Shown here one piece after another: positions 1 through 12,627 of a stretch of 64,000 bases of DNA. The stretch is from Centropristis striata. Taxonomy: Eukaryota > Chordata > Actinopteri > Perciformes > Serranidae. Made by a program: the position numbers and the translations under genes. A model generated the notes under the pieces. It worked only from the letters and a program-made list of their open reading frames with translations. It was not told the DNA's origin and searched no databases. Location of the stretch: assembly GCF_030273125.1 (NCBI RefSeq), contig NC_081526.1, forward strand, positions 34,128,025 through 34,192,024. Direction: 5' to 3'. Position 1 is the stretch's first letter. The number at the start of each line of letters is the position of its first letter.

Positions 1-170
1 CGGCTCTGTTTGCATGTTCTCTCCATGTCAGCGTGGGTTTTCTCCAGGAACTCTGGTTTCCTCCCACCATCCAAAAACATGCAGTTCAGGTTAAATTGGT
101 GAACCTAAATTGTCCGTAGGATTGTATGACAGCATGAATGGTTGTCTGTCTCTATGTGTCAGCCCTGTTG
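1..170 (-). mobile_element. 3'-tail fragment of an L2-clade LINE (or SINE sharing that tail)
   Basis: Read on the minus strand it carries the familiar fish motif series: acagacaaccattca, a gap, then a ggtgggaggaaacc block, then gagaaaacccacgctgacat and gagagaacatgcaaac. The same series is seen in plus orientation at 16905-17120. This tail is known from fish L2/Maui-type LINEs and SINEs that borrowed it. It is cut by the window edge and no reverse transcriptase is present. The family name is from memory of the motif. Confidence 0.6.
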
Positions 171-353
171 GAAACATGACCTGAGTTCAGATAAGCAGTT
201 ATGGATAAAAAATGAATTAATTCATGAATTAGTCCTCATTTTAGCTGCACCTAGCAGCTCTATAGATCACTCTGTTGGCCGGTCATCCAGATCAAGATTT
301 CACCACCCTTTGGTAGCCAAGGGAGGGTTGAAATTTAGCTGAAGGTCAAATGT

Positions 354-357
<4 letters not shown>

Positions 358-406
<49 letters not shown>
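358..406. repeat. (GT)n microsatellite, about 24 units, pure
   Basis: An uninterrupted GT run. Purity suggests a polymorphic, young microsatellite. The histidine/threonine open frames across it are artefacts. Confidence 0.97.
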
Positions 407-409
<3 letters not shown>

Positions 410-473
410 ATCCATGCTTGTAAATGTGGCAGGTTAGTGTGTGCAGGATGGAAGATTTAATCTTTTTAGGTAG

Positions 474-515
474 GAACAGAACAGAACAGAACAGGACAGA
501 ACAGGACAGAACAGG
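474..515. repeat. ACAGA/ACAGG pentanucleotide array
   Basis: About eight tandem units alternating acaga and acagg. Confidence 0.9.
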
Positions 516-738
516 AGCCATGAGCATTATGCAACACATCCTACAGCGTGGTTGGATGTGTGTGCAGTTAATCATACAGCAGCTTCACATTTAGAGCATC
601 ATCTAGGTCCTCTACCTGTATGCAACAGATGACCTCCCTCCTGTCTGACATGAGTAATGAATGTTGCTTCATCTGCATCAGATTAATGTATCATCTTAGT
701 TTAGAAGGCGCATATATACTTTTTCACCCTGCTGTTAC

Positions 739-798
739 ACACACACACACACACACACAGGGTTAAAATATACACATGCACATATACACATGCACATA

Positions 799-835
<37 letters not shown>

Positions 836-894
836 GGTTAAAATACACACACACACACACACACACAGAGGGTTAAAATATACACATGCACATA

Positions 895-935
<41 letters not shown>

Positions 936-959
936 GGTTAAAATATACACATGCACATA

Positions 960-1006
<47 letters not shown>

Positions 1007-1030
1007 GGTTAAAATATACACATGCACATA

Positions 1031-1082
<52 letters not shown>

Positions 1083-1112
1083 GAGGGTTAAAATATACAC
1101 ATGCACATACAA

Positions 1113-1180
<68 letters not shown>

Positions 1181-1204
1181 GGTTAAAATATACACATGCA
1201 CATA

Positions 1205-1247
<43 letters not shown>

Positions 1248-1266
1248 GATTAAAATATACACATGC
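739..1266. repeat. Compound minisatellite: CA arrays separated by a conserved GGGTTAAAATATACACATGC block
   Basis: Roughly eight units. Each is a CA run of variable length, then GAGGGTTAAAATATACACA, then TGCACATACAAA. The non-CA block is nearly invariant while CA length changes. The array is broken at 1267 by a transposable element and resumes at 2601 and 3977, so all three blocks were once one array. The Cys-Val and His-Thr open frames here are low-complexity artefacts. Confidence 0.9.
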
Positions 1267-2207
1267 TATGAGGGGCATTTTATGCCAGCACACTATACTA
1301 AAACGCGTGTACAGCGCCTATGCGATGACATCAAACGTCTAACGTGCGCGTGTAAATTCCATTCACTTTCAATGGACAGACAGGCGTCACGTAGGCGTCA
1401 CGCAGACGCTGTACACGCGTTGTTGCACATACGCCTACGTGACGGCTGCGTGACGGGTGAACTACGCCTCAAATACGTGACATGAAGACCCGCGTGACTG
1501 TTAAGTACAATTCTACATAGGCGTACAGACACGCGTATTGCGAGTACACCAGATAACATGGGTGACGGGTGAAAAGTGCCACTAGCGAACGTAGTGGACG
1601 CCTGTGTGTGTGTGTAACGCGTGTAAGCCTATAACAGTTCAGCTGTTACACAGAGTCTCAGCTTCATATGGTATTGTTTATAAGAAAGCACAACTTATAG
1701 ATGAAGAGAAAGACTATCTCGTACTTACCAGATAAACTTAACGTTTTTCCGGCCAAAACCGGAGGCTTAATTAGCCTGTTTTAGGAGTGAAAGTCAGCAA
1801 AATGCAGCTTAAACAAAATGTTTTACCTCATTAGTTAACTACGAATGTCTGTAAAACATAATGGGACTGTGCATAAGTGCCGAATTGGGTTAAACAGTGT
1901 AGATATAAGGTCCGATGGAATCATATTGTGAACGGACTGCTGTCCACATGGCTACTGAATATTCATTAGATAGGTCCGCATGGCTACTTAATATTCAGGG
2001 GTGACAGCGATTACGGCTTCTGCAGGCAGGTAAACCTACCTAATTACAGCTGGTGCGTAATGAACTGTGTGTCCGCGCGCGAAGCTGGGAACTGGCTGTG
2101 AGCGTTGCACTTTACTATTAGCCTACTATTTTTAAGTAGCTGAAATTATTTTAATTATCCCTTTCACCCTTGCTATCATTAAATATCAATTCGATATCAT
2201 TCAAACC

Positions 2208-2242
<35 letters not shown>

Positions 2243-2600
2243 CGTTAACAAGAAAATAAAAACTGGCCTGAAAATAATAGAAATATCCTGACAGCTCTGT
2301 GGGGGCTTGGAGTTCATCTGTAAGTTGTGCTTTCTTATAAACAATACCATATGAAGCTGAGACTCTGTGTAACAGCTGAACTGTTACACAGAGTAACACA
2401 CTGTTAACGTACATGCGTTACACACACACACAGGCGTCCACTACGTTCGCTCGTGGCACTTTTCACCCGTCACCCATGTCATCTGGTGTACTCGCAATAC
2501 GCGTGTCTGTAAGCACGCCTATTAATCAGACTTTATGCTGGCACAGGCGACGCATTCTAGGCGTTTAAGTATAGTGTGCTGGCATAAAATACCCCTCATA
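1267..2600. mobile_element. Non-autonomous inverted-repeat DNA transposon, copy 1 (TATGAGGGG ends, 7-bp TSD)
   Basis: The left end reads TATGAGGGGCATTTTATGCC and the right end is its near-perfect reverse complement. The flanks are a perfect 7-bp duplication CACATGC (1260-1266 and 2601-2607). Subterminal arms are also inverted: 1515-1622 pairs with about 2412-2520, and 1634-1702 with 2315-2392. A GA run lies at 2211-2239. No transposase frame is visible. Copy 2 at 2693 is almost identical apart from GA length and scattered substitutions, so both are young. The superfamily is unresolved; a 7-bp duplication fits few families. Confidence 0.85.
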
Positions 2601-2607
2601 CACATGC

Positions 2608-2612
2608 ACATA

Positions 2613-2667
<55 letters not shown>

Positions 2668-2692
2668 GGTTAAAATATACACATGCACATAC
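2608..2692. repeat. Middle block of the CA/GGGTTAAAATATACACATGC minisatellite
   Basis: One unit of the same array, stranded between the two transposon copies. It is about 45 bp of CA then the conserved gagggttaaaatatacac block. Its last seven bases, CACATAC, are the left target duplication of copy 2. Confidence 0.88.
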
Positions 2693-3555
2693 TATGAGGG
2701 GCATTTTATGCCAGCACACTATACTAAAACGCGTGTACAGCGCCTATGCGATGACATCAAACGTCTAACGTGCGCGTGTAAATTCCATTCACTTTCAATG
2801 GACAGACAGGCGTCACGCAGGCGTCACGCAGACGCTGTACACGCGTTGTTGCGCATACGCCTACGTGACGGCTGCGTGACGGGTGAACTACGCCTCAAAT
2901 ACGTGACATGAAGACCCGCGTGACTGTTAAGTACAATTCTACATAGGCGTACAGACACGCGTATTGCGAGTACACCAGATAACATGGGTGACGGGTGAAA
3001 AGTGCCACTAGCGAACGTAGCGGACGCCTGTGTGTGTGTGTAACGCGTGTAAGCCTATAACAGTTCAGCTGTTACACAGAGTCTCAGCTTCATATGGTAT
3101 TGTTTATAAGAAAGCACAACTTATAGATGAAGAGAAAGACTATCTCGTACTTACCAGATAAACTTAACGTTTTTCCGGCCAAAACCGGAGGCTTAATTAG
3201 CCTGTTTTAGGAGTGAAAGTCAGCAAAATGCAGCTTAAACAAAATGTTTTACCTCATTAGTTAACTACGAATGTCTGTAAAACATAATGGGACTGTGCAT
3301 AAGTGCCGAATTGGGTTAAACAGTGTAGATATAAGGTCCGATGGAATCATATTGTGAACGGACTGCTGTCCACATGGCTACTGAATATTCATTAGATAGG
3401 TCCGCATGGCTACTTAATATTCAGGGGTGACAGCGATTACGGCTTCTGCAGGCAGGTAAACCTACCCAATTACAGCTGGTGCGTAATGAACTGTGTGTCC
3501 GCGCGCGAAGCTGGGAACTGGCTGTGAGCGTTGCACTTTACTATTAGCCTACTAT

Positions 3556-3618
<63 letters not shown>

Positions 3619-3976
3619 CGTTAACAAGAAAATAAAAACTGGCCTGAAAATAATAGAAATATCCTGACAGCTCTGTGGGGGCTTGGAGTTCATCTGTAAG
3701 TTGTGCTTTCTTATAAACAATACCATATGAAGCTGAGACTCTGTGTAACAGCTGAACTGTTACACAGAGTAACACACTGTTAACGTACACGCGTTACACA
3801 CACACACAGGCGTCCACTACGTTCGCTCGTGGCACTTTTCACCCGTCACCCATGTCATCTGGTGTACTCGCAATACGCGTGTCTGTAAGCACGCCTATTA
3901 ATCAGACTTTATGCTGGCACAGGCGACGTGTTTTAGGCGTTTAAGTATAGTGTGCTGGCATAAAATACCCCTCATA
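2693..3976. mobile_element. Non-autonomous inverted-repeat DNA transposon, copy 2 (TATGAGGGG ends, 7-bp TSD)
   Basis: It has the same ends and internal order as the copy at 1267-2600. It is flanked by its own perfect 7-bp duplication CACATAC (2686-2692 and 3977-3983). The internal GA microsatellite (about 3561-3615) is roughly twice as long as in copy 1, and a short stretch before it is missing. Different duplications favour two insertions into one array. A tandem duplication followed by mutation is the alternative. Confidence 0.85.
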
Positions 3977-4045
3977 CACATACAAACACACACACACACA
4001 CACACACACAGGGTTAAAATACACACATGCACATATAAACACATG

Positions 4046-4076
<31 letters not shown>

Positions 4077-4228
4077 GGTTAAAATACACACATGCACATA
4101 CAAACACACATGCACACATACACATAGGGTTTAAAATACACACATGCAGGCACACACACACACACACACACACACAGGGTTTGAAATACGCACACATGCA
4201 GGCACACACACACACACACACACACACA
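3977..4228. repeat. Right block of the CA minisatellite, more diverged units
   Basis: Four to five units with GGGTTAAAATACACACATGC, later GGGTTTGAAATACGCACA and ATGCAGGCA blocks, separated by CA runs. The divergence toward the right edge suggests the older end of the array. Confidence 0.85.
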
Positions 4229-4345
4229 TGCCTCTGGAGGTGAACTGGCACCTCTCCAGCTACCAGTCCATGCCCCGTCCATGGGCCACGCTGGACTTGA
4301 ACCGGCCACCCTCCGGTCCACAGGCCACGTCCCTATAGACTACCG
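4229..4345 (-). mobile_element. tRNA-derived SINE head (minus strand), partial
   Basis: On the minus strand there is a tRNA-like B box, GGTTCAAGTCC, in a GC-rich stretch. It is preceded by a degenerate A-box region (ggcctgtggaccggagg). The CA minisatellite abuts the other side. No intact cloverleaf was drawn. Family unknown. Confidence 0.5.
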
Positions 4346-6094
4346 CCACAAAATCATGTTTGCAAAAAATTACAACGTTCACAGAAAAAAAAATTGTGAG
4401 CCTTTTTATGCAACCGAAGGACGTCTCCTGCTAGTGCTTTCTCTTAATATTCAGTGTCCTGAATAACCGCTGAAGCAAAGCATTCCTCCCTGCTTTTATA
4501 TGACAGAAATGTCAAGTGGTCCCAGCTCCACACTCACAGCAAGGTGATATATTATCTCTCAAATTCAGCCTTTGGGATATTTATTAGAATATTTTTCTCT
4601 GCCAATTCATCATGTAAATGTTGTTCCCGTCTGCCAAAGTGCTCAGTAAAATATTGAATTGAGGCACTGCACTCCATTTCTTTAGCTTGTCATTGTCAAC
4701 AGATGAGCATGTTAAAGTCACTCTAGGTAAATAGGTTTCATATCCACGAGGCCAAATCCACTCAGAGCAGAGCATCAGGCTGAGCTGATCCCAGGTCAGA
4801 CTGGCAGGATTTATATCAGACTCACCTTAATTTACAACTTCATTGGATGCACAAATCATCCATGCACTTCAGAGACAAAAGCTTATACACCCACAGTACA
4901 CTTCAGCTTTTTATCACAACTCCACTTTTACTATACTCATGCTGATGATGCTTTTTGTGCACCGTCAAGAGAAGATTTGGACATGAGATCAGATGAGTTT
5001 TCCTGCAACATACAGACACATGGAAGAACCGGGAATTCAATTAAAAACGGCAGTTAGGACAGCTGTATTTAGCACCGTACATCTATGGTTCTATTGGTTT
5101 AAAGAAAAAGACTTAAGGACTGATAATTCAGTGTGTTTTCAACCTTTTGATGAACAGATAAGAAAATCTATTGGGCTCAGGAAAAAAAGAAATATGGTTC
5201 ATGAAGCTTAATTTGCCCATCACTAGTTTTTGCTCACAGTCATCACTATTACAGACATTTACAGCATTATTTGACCCTCTGGCCATGTTTAATATGAACA
5301 TCCAACATTGTATCATTATATATACTAGTGCAGTGGCTGATGGGGCCGGTGCAACGTGCAGTTTTGTGCAGAAGTGCTCAGCCAAACCACTTCACATGCA
5401 ATATTGTGCAACTTAGATCTTGAACAATACACCCAGCATGACGTAGTTATCTCTTCTACCTTAATCCTAGAGGCTGTTTGCAGACATTTGTAATATATAC
5501 TGCCACAGTTTAAGTCAGACCATTATAGATGAAATGAAACAATATCTCATTTGAAGTTAGGATAATTATTTAATTACTCTTTTTAATGTTGTGAAATGGG
5601 GCGTGTTCCAGACGGCATTCACAGCTGATTGTGGTCGCTAAGATGTAGCTGCAGTGATTCAGCAACATTGGTCTTGGACTGCAGTCTAGATATGACATTA
5701 ATTAGGTTGATATTATAATCATAAGTTAACATTTAACATCACTACGTGCAGTGCAGTGCACACATTTCTGATCATCCTGGCCAAGTGATTTCATCTAACT
5801 GTTGTTAGAGATGGTTAGCTCACTGAACATTAATGTAAAAGCTTGGCAGACTAAAGTTACGAATGTTAATTAGTCAAATGGAAGGTGGGACAGCAGTTAC
5901 TAAAGGTGGCAAACTGAGCAGCATGCTAGCTAACCAAGGTGCCCAAATGAGCTTAGAAACAAGAGATTTCATCCGATTTTCAAGCAAAAATCTATTCCAA
6001 AACTTTTAGCCGCAATATGAGTTAAGCTCTGCACTGCCTCGGGTCCTCAGCAGCACCCCGCCAACTGTGATGCAATCGGATGAATGGTTGTCAA
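4346..6094. other. Unannotated single-copy-looking DNA upstream of the gene
   Basis: AT-rich DNA with only short open frames, none with a recognisable domain. I see no repeat shared with the rest of the window and no exon with good splice sites. Confidence 0.6.
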
Positions 6095-6770
6095 TAGGGC
6101 TGGGTTTAAAAAATCGATTACAAATATATAAATATATGTATATTCCAGCACCTGTGTGAAGCATTTTTGGCCAACCTTTCTTCCCATGGATGCATGATCT
6201 CTAACCTCGTTAGTCTTGCGTGACTACAGGCTACTTGACGCAATTTTTAAAGGCATGGGAGAAAAGATGAACGGGCCACAACTGTGCGATCTAAAAATAT
6301 ACAGTACAGGCCAAAAGTTTGGACACACCTTCTCATTCAATGCGTTTTTTCTTTATTTTCATGACTATTTACATTGTAGATTCTCACTGAAGGCATCAAA
6401 ACTATGAATGAACACATATGGAATTATGTACTTAACAAAAAAGTGTGAAATAACTGAAAACATGTCTTGTATTTTAGATTCCTCAAAGTAACCACCCTTT
6501 GCTTACTAGAATATAAGACATGTTTTCAGTTATTTCACACTTTTTTGTTAAGTACATAATTCCACATGTGTTCATTAATAGTTTTGATGAATTTACAATG
6601 TCAATAGTCATGAAAATAAAGGAAACGCATTGAATGAGAAGGTGTGTCCAAACTTTTGGCCTGTACTGTATATCCAAACCAATCAAATCAAATCGGGAAT
6701 CGAATCGAAATGGGACCTTGTGAATGGGAATTTGATCGATTCAAAAAGTCTGTGGCAATACCCGGCCCTA
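6095..6770. mobile_element. hAT-like element (TAGGGCTGGGT...ACCCGGCCCTA), host of a nested MITE
   Basis: Terminal inverted repeats are TAGGGCTGGG and CCCGGCCCTA. Flanks gttgtcaa and gttgtgga look like a decayed 8-bp duplication, as expected for hAT. Inside are degenerate aatcgatt/aatcgaatcg motifs. About half of its length is the MITE at 6302-6668. No transposase remains. Confidence 0.6.
6302..6668. mobile_element. Tc1/mariner-type MITE, copy 1 (CAGTACAGGCCAAAAGTTTG ends)
   Basis: A nearly perfect palindrome flanked by TA. The left arm starts CAGTACAGGCCAAAAGTTTG, continues gacacaccttctcattcaat, and the right arm is its reverse complement. A second copy is at 53908-54263. TA target and these ends are typical of Tc1/mariner miniatures that are very common in fish. 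It is nested inside the hAT-like element at 6095-6770. Confidence 0.88.
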
Positions 6771-8791
6771 GTTGTGGAGAAACTTGACTAAGAAACACAC
6801 ACAAACACATGTAACACACCATGGCACCTTCACTACATGGCAGTATTATAATTCTTTTACATCTTCCAAAGATGGCAAATTGGAACTTTCGTTCCATAAC
6901 CAGCATGATCGGGGTGACGAGGATTTTGTTGGTCCAACAGCTTCAGACTCTGGAATGGCTACATTGAGATATTACTGGAAAATTTTATAAATCTACTCTC
7001 TGAATTCTGAATTGATGCATTCTGTTTTTATTCATGAATCGGGGTTGTAGGCTTGTTTTCACAGATCTTCCAACATCTCCGTTGAGAAGACTGAACACTC
7101 TGATTGTTTGCTGGCCCAGTAGAGACCACCTCAGTCTCATTTACACACCAAAATACAACTTATTTTGAAGCTCACAGAAAAGAAGTCTGGGGGGATTTAT
7201 TTCATGTCCTGAATTTTAATCCACCAATCTTTCAATGCAATTTCCTTTCTTACCTCCGTCTGATTTGTTGATAATTCTGAATATTATGAGATATGTGGAG
7301 TTTTTATGTATCAGGGATGTTCTCATATTTTAGAGTAATTTTTGTCAAACCAACCATAATATGTTTAATGCAACTACTGTCACAGTTTGTTCTTTTTGAA
7401 ATTGGCATAGTTTGGTCCTTCAGTTTATTAAAGATTCCTCCCTGCTTTTCTTAAAAGCAAGTTGCCTTGAGAAGTAACCTGCTAGTTGTATAGAGATGCA
7501 CTTTAAAGTGCAGTTATTTGAAAAGTCCTCCCGACTCAATATATGTTCCTTTTCTCAAAAAAATCAATAATAAGAAAATGACGAGAGGTTTTCATTTCTA
7601 AATACCTTATATAAAGCCATTCATGTTTGCTTAATATCTTCCCTGAAGGAGGCTTGAGATACTAAAAGCCTTTTCCTGACCATTTTGGTTGCTATCAGAA
7701 CAAAGATGTCTTCTTCAATAATAATAATAATAAGCAGTCGTCTAGCCTTGAAATGCACACAATACTGTAATATAACTGCATTTTATTTACAGCTGCATAT
7801 CCAGAGTGTAAGAAAACTACACAAACAATTCCATAATGTTCTCTGTGAGACCTGAAGGATGGAGCACAGCTGCTGCTTTCTATAAGTGGACAAGTGCAGA
7901 GCAGATAATCGCCAAGACGTTACAATTTTCCTCTCCCTCAAACCACAGAAACAATACACCAAAATGGCTTTATGAAATGTAATTTCCTTCTCTGTCACTC
8001 CACACAGTACGGAGGGGTCAGAGGTCACACTCCCTTAGCCCTGAGCAGGATTGTCTCCTTCACTGTGTGCTTCCATAGAGAAGCTGAGGACTGTGGCTCT
8101 GTAATGAAGGTGGGGAAGGTCAGTCTTCATCTTTAAAGTCTTACCTTTGCCTGGTTTACCTTGCGTAAATCAAAAATATTTCTGAAAAGTATTTATTTCA
8201 GTTTATTTCAGCTTGTTGAATACAATCAGACCTATGACATTAAAGATGAGGACTAACTAACTTCCCTACCTTCATTAAAGAACTTCTCTGTGAAGCCATC
8301 AGCCTCTATTATGAATGAATGCTTTGAATGAATGCTCTATTTCGGTTACAAAAAAAACAAAAAACAAAGACAACAAAATAAAATCATGTTTTTACAAAAG
8401 AATCCATCAGACAGCAACCGGAAAAGGAATAGGCTGAAGTCCCAAGGCTTATTTTTGCCTCTCCTGTACCATCTACATGTATACATTATATACATTGCAT
8501 TAACTGAATAATTCACATTGTTACAAAACACATGATACCTTAAACTGAAAAATCAAATTCAATCAAATTTCATTGTAACCCTTGATAATTTTAGACTTTA
8601 AAGTCTTCTTGAAAACTAACATAGAATTACACATCTTTATGTCATCATTTAGTCCATTCCATAATTTTACACCCAAAACTGACACACTTGAGATTAGTTC
8701 TGACTTTGTGAGTTTCAAACATTAGCAACCCCCTTAAGTTATAAATACCTTGCCTTAATTTAAAAAAAATTTGAATACAAACAGGAATTAT
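6771..8791. other. Unannotated AT-rich DNA
   Basis: No domain-bearing frame, no RNA gene and no repeat recognised except a short AAT run near 7718-7733. Confidence 0.55.
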
Positions 8792-9425
8792 TAGAGGTGT
8801 GAATCAGCGTATCGGCCCCGCGATACGATTTTATCCCGATACTTGAGTCACGATACGATATTATTGCAATTTAGCGATATGGTGAGTATTGATAAAATAT
8901 ATTGCGATTTAAATGTTAAACTGCATTTTGTGTCCACAAAATTAAATTCAATCAAGAATTTTTTTGTCCAATAAGAGAAAATTCTCAGTTTATTCATCTC
9001 ACTTCAGTCTTTTTATTTCTCCACAATGAGAGTCAAACCCACAGACTGACCAACAAAGTATTCAGTCAAACTGAACTGAACTGATATCAAACATGTATGG
9101 ACGACAACAACTGCAGCATTTTATCAAACTTTCAAAAACAACAAGCTTCACTGCTCTCAATGTTTTTGAATGCTTTGCAGCGTAATTTCGACAACTTCAA
9201 CACGATATCCTGACACACAGCCTATAGATTCCTTAGATCTTCTAGTTTCATATGATACCAGGATCTCCACTATATTAATAAAAGTGAGCCCGCTATGCCC
9301 TCTGGAAAAGAAAAGGCAAAAATACGGAACGCTAAACATCGATACTTGGCGGACATGAACCGATATATTATCAGCACGCAAAATATCGCGATGCTATGCT
9401 GTATGGATTATCCCCACCACCTTTA
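8792..9425. mobile_element. hAT-like element copy 1 (TAGAGGTG...CACCTTTA)
   Basis: It opens TAGAGGTGTGAATC followed by cgatacgatattattgcaa motifs and closes cccaccacctttag. An internal segment beginning gatatcaaacatgtatggac recurs at about 54380-54480 and 55900-56000, defining a three-copy family here. No clear target duplication remains and no transposase frame is seen. Confidence 0.6.
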
Positions 9426-10954
9426 GTCTCCATACAACAATTTATTTAAAAAATATTTTTTTGTAAGGGCTGCCAAAGTTAATGTGATGAAACATTACGC
9501 AAGTTTACAATATGCAAATATGTTTTTCTGTCATTGCTGCTATATAAGGCAGAGGGCAACTATCAAACAATAGTTAAAGAAAAACCAGCAACTTCAGGCT
9601 CACAACCTGAAGCACACAGAATAAGCCTCAGAGTAATAAATACTAGCTGCTGACTCGTGTTCCTGCTGTCCAGCATGTTGTTTCTGTGCCACAGAGTGAA
9701 GTTTATCCTGTTTCACTGTTTCTTTCACACAGCTGGTTCGGCTCTTCTCATGTATTCCTGTGATCTGTGTTATCCAGAACGTCCTCTGTGCATGCTCCGG
9801 CTCAGTCCGATTGATCTGCCAACTAATCCAGTGATTAGACAAAGTGTTCCACTGTCAGGATATTGTACACAGTGGGGACGGAGGCTTCATTTCAGACAGA
9901 GATTATGACCGAGGTTCCCTGACTCTATAACACAGTACGGGGTTTTTTTCTGTGCAGTTTAATTTCTGCAACTTTGTATCTTCAAAACAACACCTGGCAA
10001 AATGCTACAGGTCAGTAAGTGCATTTCACTTGAAGTAAAATCACATTTTGCTGTCACAAAGGGAGTCGGAAATAGCGTGTGCACTTCAGTTTGCTGGAAG
10101 TGGTAGAGAGAATGCACTACCTCTGTTGACAGGTGAGCAGGTGAGATACAGTATCATTGTATTTGGTATCTGGTGAATAGTGTTGCTTTGTAACCAAGTA
10201 GCATTCTAGAAGAGGCTAGCAACCAGGAAGACCTTGACTTGGCATCTTACACACACACCTTTTTTTTTAATCTCCTGCACTATTTGCTTCAAAGACAAGA
10301 GAAAACTGGCTGCGAATGAAACAACAAGATTGAATTTGTCCAGTCAAGTGATTTTAGATATTCTTTATAATAATCCTCTTACCTTCTTACATTGGGAGTA
10401 TTGATAATATTAATGTATTGATAATGTTTAAAAAATACAAGTGACATAGTTACCACAGACTTTGCATCCCCATGTCCCACTCCAATGGAAGTACCAAGCA
10501 ATAAAAGCTTTTTTACTTTGATTATTAACAGGTTGGTGAGACTGTTTGCCCCTCCCTTCACGATCATGTCCCATTGGCTGGCTGGTTGCTGCCACTCTGA
10601 CGCTGATCATCAGTAACCTCTATATGAGCACTGATCTCCCATGGAAGCCCTGCCCATGGGTGTGTAGTGCAGAGCAGCAGGAATTGGCTAGCGAGTAAGA
10701 GCAGCTAGCGGCCACCATTACAGTGTGTGGAGTAATTTCTGGGCCCCCAGACTCAGAATATCACCAAACCCTAGTAAGAGCCATGTAGAGGCAGTCCCAG
10801 CCCTGATTTTTTTTTTAGTACAAGTATTTTTAGTACAGAGTACAGCACCTTTAAGTCTAAACTTGGGTGTCCACATTAAAGAATATAGTAGGTATCCTAT
10901 GCATAACACCTGATGTAACAAGCTACTCCAAAAGGTCTGGTATTTTGGTAAAAG
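9426..10954. other. Unannotated DNA upstream of the CCAA array
   Basis: Short frames only. I checked it for a 5' exon of the downstream gene and found none I could defend. Confidence 0.5.
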
Positions 10955-11283
10955 AACCAACCAACCAACCAACCTGCCGACCAACCAAACAACCAACCGA
11001 CAAATCAACCAACTGACCAACAGATCAACCAACCAATCGACCAACCAACCAACCAACCAACCAACCAACCAACCAACCAGCAAACCGACCAACAGACAGA
11101 CAACCAACCAACCAACCAACCAATAGACCAACCAACCAATCGACCAACAGACCAACCAACCAGCCAACCGGCAAACCAACCAACAGACCAACAGACCAAC
11201 AGACAAACTGACCAACCAACCAACCAACCGACCAACCAACAGACCGACCGACCGACCAACCAACCAACCAACCAACCAACCAA
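10955..11283. repeat. Imperfect (CCAA)n tetranucleotide array, about 330 bp
   Basis: AACC units interspersed with GACC, GACA, AGAC and similar variants. All three minus-strand frames are open as Leu-Val-Gly-Trp repeats simply because the unit lacks stops. This is a microsatellite, not a protein. Confidence 0.93.
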
Positions 11284-12627
11284 GAGACTGGTGTGTTGGA
11301 TATCTAGCTGATGGATAGATACTTTGGAGATGGGGATAGCAAAGTAGCCTCTGTCTCCACTGAGAATGTTGTGGATGGGACAGTTGAATTATATTCACTA
11401 CTGATTGGTCAGGTCAGTAAAAGTTCAAATAAATGAATGTAATTGGGGTCAAAAATATGTTTTGGGGTCAGGACAGCACACTCATTTAGACAGTTTTGCT
11501 TATTGAAGTGCAAGTTCTCCTTATAAATTGACCAGAGTTGGATCAAATGAAATTGAATTGATCTGAAGTGAATTTGGTTCGTTGTTTGTTCAGAGTTGAA
11601 CATTCTGCCTCTGTTGGAGATGGGTTTTAAATGGTTTATAAAATGGATAAATAGCATTGTTTGAACAACTCTTCGTGGCACATTTTCACAGCAGGGGCTG
11701 ACAAGACTCACTGAGTTCGTATGAAAATGCACACTATGACGCACAAAACAGCCTGTCAGCTCAGTGTGCCACTGGAGGTGGATGAATAATGATCTGAAGA
11801 AGGAGTCATGATGGCAAATAATGTTCCTGACATGTAATGAGGGTTGTTCTGGTTAATGAAGCTAAACAAAACAGATAAAGCAAAGACAACAAACAATATG
11901 ATGTTGAATTGAGACTGGGGGAAAAGTCTTTAATGTGGAAAATTACTTTTCTCTTGTGAGTAATGCAGAATGTTAATATGGAGACTCTGCAGGGACCTGG
12001 TGGTGTGAGGATAAAGTTGTGGAATAGGACTTTGAGGCATGTAGGTTTGGCAAGGCTCCAGGATATTTATCTTTGAATCATCCCAATGAAAGGACTTGGA
12101 AAGCAAATAGATCCATAAATACACAGAGAGGCTTTCAGAGGCTCATGGCTCTGTAAGTGAGACAGATTTATTTATAACATTGCTCTGTCACTGCTAATAA
12201 AATAAGGCTGCATAATTGATGTCAGGAAGATAAAGACTTTGAGTTACGTCCAGAGATGGGCCTGGTCTTCAGAGAATCATTCATTCTCGTTTACACTGTG
12301 AAGCTTTCATCAAGTTCTTCACAGTAAAAACAGTGTTGACCCCACAAGAAGCAAATTTACTGAATTACATGGAAAACACTAATTAATATCAAGTGGACCA
12401 GTCAGGACCTGTTCAGGGTATACCCCACCTGTGGCTGGGCGATATGGCCCGAAAATAATATCACAATATTTCAAGGTGTTATAGACGATATGACATAATA
12501 CTGACAAATATATTTTCAAGTCTGTATATAAAAATCGTACAACAAAATAAAAATCAAACATAAATCTTAATTGTAGTGTAAAATGCAAATCTCAACAGTT
12601 GCCAAATATAAATAATACTGCTACTGT
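11284..12627. other. Unannotated DNA with a short hAT-like remnant
   Basis: Mostly unassigned. Near 12433 the phrase ggctgggcgatatggcccg resembles the start of a decayed hAT-type repeat. The preceding 35 bp resemble an L2 tail phrase (cagggtataccccacct). Confidence 0.4.

Noticed and set aside
701..1485. Long Cys-Val and His-Thr open frames
   Set aside because: They are translations of CA/GT arrays; a dinucleotide repeat without stops stays open in several frames.
739..4228. CRISPR-like repeat-spacer pattern
   Set aside because: 'Spacers' are CA runs, the host is a vertebrate, and no cas genes exist; it is a minisatellite.
10718..11398. 226-codon Leu-Val-Gly-Trp frame
   Set aside because: All three minus frames of the CCAA array are open with the same composition; no start context, domain or splice sites.
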